A model generated the notes under the pieces. The model saw only the letters and a program-made list of their open reading frames with translations. It ran no database searches and was not told where the DNA came from. From positions 248,001 to 312,000 of the forward strand of contig NZ_CALEJS010000013.1 in NCBI RefSeq assembly GCF_937898475.1: a stretch of DNA of 64,000 nucleotides, given 5' to 3'. Shown in pieces: positions 59,711 through 64,000 of the stretch. This DNA comes from an uncultured Chitinophaga sp. Its GTDB lineage: Bacteria; Bacteroidota; Bacteroidia; Chitinophagales; Chitinophagaceae. The first letter of the stretch is position 1. Each line of letters begins with the position of its first letter. A program made the translations under genes and the position numbers.

Positions 59711-60608
59711 GAAAGAGGCGTTGGGAAAAGGCATCCGCTCGCTACTTCAAAACATAGACACTGATCTGAAACAGACAACCAGCGCACTTGGCGAACAGGT
59801 GGTGGCTGCTGCAACGGGCATTGAACGTATACCGCTGGACCAGATAGAAGTGAACCCGAAGCAGCCAAGGCGTGACTTTGACGAGCAGGCGTTACAGGAA
59901 TTGAGCCATTCCATTAAGCTGCACGATGTTATTCAGCCCATCACCGTCAGCAAGTCTGGAAAGAAATACCAGCTGATAGCCGGTGAGCGCCGTTTACGCG
60001 CCAGCAGGATGGCAGGATTGAAGGATATTCCCGCGTATGTAAGGCAGGTCAACGACCAGGAACTGCTGGAACTGGCGCTGCTGGAAAACCTGCAAAGGGA
60101 AAACCTGAATGCCATAGAAATTGGCCTGAGCTACAAGCGGCTGATGGACGAATGCACCCTTACACAGGAGCAGGTAGCAGACCGGATGGGTAAAGAAAGA
60201 AGCACCGTTACCAACTATATACGTTTGCTGAAACTGCCCCCTGATATCCAGGTGGCTGTACGCAACGGCCAGCTGAGCATGGGCCACGCCCGCGCACTGA
60301 TCGGTATCGAAAATGTGGAAAAACAACTGTTCGTTTTCAACGAGATCATCAAGAACGGGCTGTCTGTACGCCAGACTGAAGAACTTGTGCGGAAGACCAA
60401 CCATATCGACAAAAGCAGTGTTAAAAAACCGGTAAAAAATACATTGCCGCCTCCTTATCAGAAAATAGAAGATAACTTAGCCTCTCATTTTGCAACTAAA
60501 GTATCACTGGACAGGAACAAGGCGGGTAAAGGCAGTATCACCATTGAATTTTACTCAGACGAAGAACTGGACAGTATACTGGAAAAAATAGACTTATACG
60601 GTGGCTAA
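59694..60608 (+). CDS. parB: chromosome partitioning protein ParB
   Basis: ParB/Spo0J of 304 residues with ALGKGIRSLL, the CTPase/clamp motifs IEVNPKQPRRDF and GERRLRASRMAGL, LLENLQRENLNAIE, and the parS-binding helix-turn-helix TQEQVADRMGKERSTVTNYI. It binds parS sites near the origin and partners ParA. No TGTTTCACGTGAAACA-type parS site was found in this window. Confidence 0.97.
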   Translation: MTNPSKKEALGKGIRSLLQNIDTDLKQTTSALGEQVVAAATGIERIPLDQIEVNPKQPRRDFDEQALQELSHSIKLHDVIQPITVSKSGKKYQLIAGERRLRASRMAGLKDIPAYVRQVNDQELLELALLENLQRENLNAIEIGLSYKRLMDECTLTQEQVADRMGKERSTVTNYIRLLKLPPDIQVAVRNGQLSMGHARALIGIENVEKQLFVFNEIIKNGLSVRQTEELVRKTNHIDKSSVKKPVKNTLPPPYQKIEDNLASHFATKVSLDRNKAGKGSITIEFYSDEELDSILEKIDLYGG

Positions 60609-61299
60609 CAAAGCAGGGTATATATTTCGCTATTTATTGTCCCTTTTTCTTTTGCTCCTGATAGCCGTCTGTTCCAGCAGACCGTTATACGCACAGGATA
60701 CATCCCGGATCAGACCAGATACCATTCGCCCGGAAACGGCCAGGAAGGATAGCCTGCAGGCTCCCGCTGCTGCTGCCGTAAGAAGGGATTCTGTGCCTCC
60801 CCTGCCAACGAGGATACCTCACAGCCCGCGCAAAGCCGCTTTCTATTCTGCCGTGCTGCCGGGTTTAGGACAGGCCTATAACCGCGAATACTGGAAAATA
60901 CCGCTGGTATACGCTGCAATGGGTATCTCTGCCGGATTCTTTATCGGCAACTTCAACTATTATAAAGATTTCAGGAATGCCTACCGCATGCGTATGGACG
61001 GTAATGCCAATACAATTGATCCCTACGTGGGCCTGTACAGCGACGCCTCCCTGAAAATACTGCGGGACGCCTACCGGCAATACGTGGATTACTCGGTATT
61101 GGTTTTTATACTGGCCTATGGCCTGAATATTATAGATGCCACCGTGTTTGCACACCTGAAAGACTGGAACATGTCTGACGATCTGAGCATGCGGGTAGTG
61201 CCCAAGGTGATGGATACGAAAGCGATCGGTCTCAGTCTGCAGATCAACCTCGGAAAGGGTAAACGCAGCAACTACAGGGGCCTCGCTATCAGCCACTAA
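60601..61299 (+). CDS. DUF5683 membrane protein
   Basis: It starts with GTG at 60601, overlapping the parB stop. A signal or membrane segment (YLLSLFLLLLIAVCSSRPLYA) precedes a Pro/Arg/Asp-rich linker and the DUF5683 core: HSPRKAAFYSAVLPGLGQAYNREYWKIPLVYAAMG, with two more membrane stretches. This gene sits between parB and dapB in many Bacteroidota. The function is unknown. Confidence 0.88.
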   Translation: MANKAGYIFRYLLSLFLLLLIAVCSSRPLYAQDTSRIRPDTIRPETARKDSLQAPAAAAVRRDSVPPLPTRIPHSPRKAAFYSAVLPGLGQAYNREYWKIPLVYAAMGISAGFFIGNFNYYKDFRNAYRMRMDGNANTIDPYVGLYSDASLKILRDAYRQYVDYSVLVFILAYGLNIIDATVFAHLKDWNMSDDLSMRVVPKVMDTKAIGLSLQINLGKGKRSNYRGLAISH

Positions 61300-61325
61300 C
61301 AGCTAACAGCCAGCAGCTATCAGCT
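61297..61325. repeat. short AGCTAACAGC-word repeat
   Basis: ACTAACAGCTAACAGCCAGC followed by AGCTATCAGCTT, between the DUF5683 gene and dapB; related to 58757-58835. Confidence 0.5.
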
Positions 61326-61349
61326 TAAAAATCTAATCAAACACTTGTC

Positions 61350-62066
61350 ATGAAAATAGCTCTCATCGGATACGGAAAAATGGGAAAGGCCATAGAAGCC
61401 ATTGCAGTTGCAAAAGGACACGAAATAGTGCACCGCATAGACCTGAACAGTACCCATCTGCTGGAAAAAGAAGAACTGAGCAAGGCCGATGTAGCAATTG
61501 AATTCACTACTCCCGAAACGGCATACAGCAACATTCTTAAGTGTTTTGATGCCAATGTACCGGTGGTATGCGGCACTACAGGCTGGCTGGAAAAGCTGCC
61601 CGAGATCAAAGCCCAATGCCTTGAAAAACACCAGGGTTTCCTGTATGCCAGTAACTTCAGCGTTGGCGTGAACATCTTCTTTGAGATCAACAAACGCCTG
61701 GCGGAACTGATGACCTCCCAGCCCCAGTACGATGTAAAGATGGAAGAGATCCATCATACCCAGAAAAAGGATGCTCCCAGCGGTACGGCTATCAGCCTGG
61801 CAGAACAGATCCTGGAAAAGGTAAGCCGCAAAACCGCCTGGGTGAACGAGGAAAGCACCCGGCCGGAAGCCCTGTCCATCCTTTCCAGGCGGATCGATCC
61901 CGCCCCCGGTACCCACAGCGTTACCTACACTTCAGCAATAGACGACATCACCATTACCCATACCGCACATTCCCGCGAAGGGTTTGCCGCCGGCGCCGTT
62001 GTGGCCGCCGAATGGCTGGACGGCAAAAAAGGTATCTTTACCATGAAAGACGTGCTGAACCTTTAA
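61350..62066 (+). CDS. dapB: 4-hydroxy-tetrahydrodipicolinate reductase
   Basis: DapB reduces hydroxy-tetrahydrodipicolinate with NAD(P)H in the lysine/diaminopimelate pathway. Motifs: MKIALIGYGKMGKAIE (nucleotide loop), GTTGW, ASNFSVGVNIF and the active-site EIHHTQKKDAPSGTA. Length 238 residues is normal. It belongs to the parA-parB-DUF5683-dapB arrangement common in Bacteroidota. Confidence 0.96.
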   Translation: MKIALIGYGKMGKAIEAIAVAKGHEIVHRIDLNSTHLLEKEELSKADVAIEFTTPETAYSNILKCFDANVPVVCGTTGWLEKLPEIKAQCLEKHQGFLYASNFSVGVNIFFEINKRLAELMTSQPQYDVKMEEIHHTQKKDAPSGTAISLAEQILEKVSRKTAWVNEESTRPEALSILSRRIDPAPGTHSVTYTSAIDDITITHTAHSREGFAAGAVVAAEWLDGKKGIFTMKDVLNL

Positions 62067-62082
62067 ACTTCAAACTTTTAAA

Positions 62083-62090
62083 TATATTTG
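62083..62090 (+). promoter_or_regulatory. -7 box of Rrf2 gene
   Basis: TATATTTG matches TAnnTTTG, 44 bases before the Rrf2 ATG. No TTTG is seen at the proper -33 spacing, so activation by a regulator is possible. Confidence 0.5.
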
Positions 62091-62134
62091 CCTCCAACTA
62101 GGCGCGTTCCCGGTGGGATGCAAATCGTATTTAT

Positions 62135-62551
62135 ATGCTTTCAAAGAAAACACAATATGCCTTTCATGCCTTGATACACCTGGCTGAGAACTTGGATAAA
62201 GGGCCCATCCTGATATCTGAGATCGCCCAGGAAAAGAATATCTCCATCAAATTCCTGGAGAATATTCTGCTGGAGCTGAAGAATGCAGGCATTTTAGGCA
62301 GTAAGAAAGGAAAGGGCGGCGGTTATTACCTGATGCGCCCTCCCAAGGAGATCGCCCTTGCACGGATCATCCGTTTGCTGGATGGCCCTATTGCCCTCCT
62401 CCCCTGCGTGAGCCTCAACTATTACGAGCGCTGCGAGAACTGTAAGGATGAGGCGGTATGCGGTTTGAACGATGTGATGAGCAAAGTGAGGGATGCTACT
62501 CTTAAAATACTGGAAAACAAAACATTAAAAGACATTCTCACAAGAAACTGA
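62135..62551 (+). CDS. Rrf2-family transcriptional regulator
   Basis: A 138-residue winged-helix regulator: MLSKKTQYAFHALIHLAE, ISEIAQEKNISIKFLENILLEL, SKKGKGGGYYL. Four Cys (residues 91, 100, 103 and 109, in LLPCVSLNYYERCENC) fit an Fe-S or cysteine-sensing Rrf2 such as IscR, NsrR or CymR. The next genes, cysH and cysD, assimilate sulfate, so a role in cysteine or sulfur control (CymR-like) is the favoured inference. Confidence 0.92.
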   Translation: MLSKKTQYAFHALIHLAENLDKGPILISEIAQEKNISIKFLENILLELKNAGILGSKKGKGGGYYLMRPPKEIALARIIRLLDGPIALLPCVSLNYYERCENCKDEAVCGLNDVMSKVRDATLKILENKTLKDILTRN

Positions 62552-62554
62552 TCT

Positions 62555-62700
62555 TTGTAGTTTGAAAGTTTGAAGGTTTAAAAGTTTGAAGGTGTTCCTG
62601 CAGTATTGAGCTTCCTTCTGACTCTTAAACCTTCAAACTTTTAAACCATTGCCCCCAACTTTCAAACCCTCAAACTTTCAACCCCCAAACTTTATACTGT
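62555..62700. repeat. intergenic GTTTGAA-word inverted repeat
   Basis: GTTTGAAAGTTTGAAGGTTT on the left; AAACCTTCAAACTTTTAAAC and CTTTCAAACCCTCAAACTTT on the right. Pairs as a long imperfect hairpin. Same word as 51346-51468. Confidence 0.65.
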
Positions 62701-62740
62701 CATTCGTGTAATTAAACCTATCTTTTTTATAGAGTTTATG

Positions 62741-62748
62741 TATTTTTG
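62741..62748 (+). promoter_or_regulatory. -7 box of cysH
   Basis: TATTTTTG matches TAnnTTTG, 18 bases before the preferred ATG at 62767. This position argues against the TTG at 62746 as the start. Confidence 0.6.
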
Positions 62749-62766
62749 TGCCAGCTAAGGAAGTAC

Positions 62767-63450
62767 ATGACAGACATTAAAGCAGCAATAGCCGGAATGT
62801 CGGAGCCGGCTGGCATTCAATATCTTACCGAACAATTTCCGGGCGCAGTGGCCTTCTCCACCTCTTTTGGTCAGGAAGACCAGGTGCTGGCGGACATTAT
62901 CTGGCGCAATCAGCTCCCGGTAAGGGTGTTTACGCTGGATACCGGCCGTCTTTTCCAGGAAACCTACGATCTTATGGACCTAACCCGGGCCCGTTACAAA
63001 CAGCCGTTTGAAATCTATTTCCCGGAAACTGCCGCAGTGGAAAAGCTGGTGGCAAAAAAAGGCATGAATAGCTTCTACGATTCTGTTGAGAACCGGAAGG
63101 AATGCTGTTATATCCGTAAAGTGGCGCCGCTGAACAGGGCGCTGCAGGGCGTAAAGGTGTGGATCACCGGACTGCGCGCAGAGCAGTCTGAAAACCGGCA
63201 GGGCCTGGAAGTACTGGAATGGGATGAAGCCCGTGGCCTGTACAAATATAACCCCCTGATCCACTGGTCCTATGAAGACATGCTGGCTTACCTGGATCAA
63301 TATAATGTTCCGTTCAATAAGCTGCACAACCAGGGCTTTATAAGCATTGGCTGCGCTCCCTGTACCCGGGCCATTGAACCAGGCGAACATCCCCGCGCCG
63401 GGCGCTGGTGGTGGGAAGAGTCTAAAAAAGAGTGCGGACTGCACGGATAA
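62767..63450 (+). CDS. cysH: assimilatory APS/PAPS reductase with [4Fe-4S] motif
   Basis: The 227-residue protein has the PP-loop-like FSTSFGQEDQVLADII, FTLDTGRLFQETYDLM and the C-terminal ECGLHG, whose Cys attacks the sulfur. The paired Cys motif (CC at 113-114, CAPC at 196-199) ligates a 4Fe-4S cluster, which marks the APS-type reductase rather than the enteric PAPS-only enzyme. It makes sulfite from activated sulfate. The frame can be extended to a TTG at 62746, but the ATG at 62767 fits the promoter. cysD follows after a repeat-filled gap of 111 bp. Confidence 0.94.
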   Translation: MTDIKAAIAGMSEPAGIQYLTEQFPGAVAFSTSFGQEDQVLADIIWRNQLPVRVFTLDTGRLFQETYDLMDLTRARYKQPFEIYFPETAAVEKLVAKKGMNSFYDSVENRKECCYIRKVAPLNRALQGVKVWITGLRAEQSENRQGLEVLEWDEARGLYKYNPLIHWSYEDMLAYLDQYNVPFNKLHNQGFISIGCAPCTRAIEPGEHPRAGRWWWEESKKECGLHG

Positions 63451-63555
63451 ATTAATAATTAATAATGAACAATGAATAATTAAGGAACGGGTGTTCCACC
63501 TGGCATTTGTGTAGAAAGTATTGTGGGTTCCTGATTATTCATTATTAATTACTTT
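63447..63555. repeat. intergenic TTAATAATTAATAAT-word inverted repeat
   Basis: ATTAATAATTAATAATGAAC and ATGAATAATTAAGG on the left pair with GATTATTCATTATTAATTAC on the right, between cysH and cysD. Confidence 0.6.
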
Positions 63556-63561
63556 TACGAT

Positions 63562-64000
63562 ATGAGTAATAAAATACAATGGGAGTTTCCGCAGGCACTG
63601 GAAGATGAGGCTATTTACATTCTCCGTGAAACGGCAGCGCAGTTTGAGCGGCCGGCAATCCTGTTCTCGGGAGGTAAAGATTCTATTACTATTGTGCGGC
63701 TGGCACAGAAAGCTTTTTACCCGGGAAAGATCCCCTTTCCCCTGCTGCATATAGACACCGGTCATAATTTCCCTGAGACCCTGGAGTTCCGCGATCAGCT
63801 GGTGGCCTCACTGGGAGTAGACCTGGTGGTACGCAACGTGCAGGATAGCATTGACCAGGGCAAAGTACAGGAAGAAACCGGTAAATATGCCAGCCGTAAC
63901 GCCTTACAGACCGTTACCCTGCTGGACGCCATTGAAGAACTGAAATTTGACGCCTGTATAGGAGGCGCCCGCCGCGATGAAGAGAAAGCCCGCGCCAAGG
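63562..64000 (+). CDS. cysD: sulfate adenylyltransferase subunit 2, N-terminal part
   Basis: The gene starts at ATG 63562 and runs off the window (146 codons seen). The PP-loop SGGKDSITIVRLAQKAF, LLHIDTGHNFPETLEFRD and CIGGARRDEEKARAK are the CysD signatures. With the GTPase CysN it makes APS from sulfate and ATP, the substrate of the CysH protein encoded upstream. Confidence 0.95.
   Translation, partial: MSNKIQWEFPQALEDEAIYILRETAAQFERPAILFSGGKDSITIVRLAQKAFYPGKIPFPLLHIDTGHNFPETLEFRDQLVASLGVDLVVRNVQDSIDQGKVQEETGKYASRNALQTVTLLDAIEELKFDACIGGARRDEEKARAK

Noticed and set aside
63490..63510. parS-like site
   Set aside because: TGTTCCACCTGG matches only one half of TGTTCCACGTGGAACA; the other half is lost. 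No other candidate was seen near parA/parB.

Overview
The window reads as chromosome from a Bacteroidota bacterium, most likely in or near Chitinophaga (Chitinophagaceae). Pointers are the Bacteroidota promoter pattern (TTTG, then TAnnTTTG at about -7, for example before rplU and ahcY), type IX secretion parts (PorQ, PorP/SprF, an adhesin with a gliding-motility C-terminal domain), several LytS/LytTR signalling pairs, the tmRNA tag GESNYAMAA and near absence of strong Shine-Dalgarno sites. The species call is inference; nothing in the window names it.

Layout. 1-5.9 kb: a small accessory locus with a truncated secreted protein, a UPF0489/peptide-arginase-like enzyme, a stand-alone NRPS-type condensation domain, an AraC-type regulator, a family 2 glycosyltransferase and a GNAT enzyme. 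6-11.7 kb: a GIGT-repeat surface protein, an AhpD-like protein, a decayed and an intact YCII protein with their ECF42-type sigma factor, an OmpA lipoprotein and another lipoprotein. 12.0-13.8 kb: the Ro60 orthologue rsr and, directly downstream on the same strand, two paralogous Y-RNA-like genes; one carries a circularly permuted tRNA-like domain. 14-18 kb: a PoxB-like ThDP enzyme, a secreted GH13 enzyme and a small lipoprotein. 18.3-24.6 kb: two LytS/LytTR sensor-regulator pairs and an orphan LytTR protein. 24.8-26.7 kb: two exported alpha/beta hydrolases.

26.8-31.8 kb is the most mobile-looking part: a gene remnant running into a 42/84-bp tandem array, a MazG-like plus GIY-YIG/DUF2075/S24 gene pair that looks like a defence module, and a small island between the 3' end of ssrA (tmRNA) and a displaced copy of that 3' end; it holds an AbiEi-like antitoxin and a truncated AbiEii-like toxin.

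31.8-64 kb is mainly core: rseP, dxr, a GH3-family enzyme, rplU-rpmA with a Lys/Ala histone-H1-like gene, a PolX-family protein with a degenerate polymerase site, porP/sprF and its giant Calx-beta adhesin, ahcY, pdxJ, porQ, lon, outer-membrane proteins, a membrane metallophosphoesterase, a UPF0173 hydrolase, the parA-parB-DUF5683-dapB cluster, an Rrf2 regulator, and the start of sulfate assimilation (cysH, cysD). Many intergenic gaps here hold low-complexity inverted repeats built from 7-10 base words, a different word in different gaps.

The strongest candidate for an undescribed system is the Ro60/Y-RNA locus. The two RNA genes share their Ro-binding-like internal loops, while the flanking stems differ by compensatory changes, and one contains T-arm, acceptor, U8/A9 and D-arm in permuted order.
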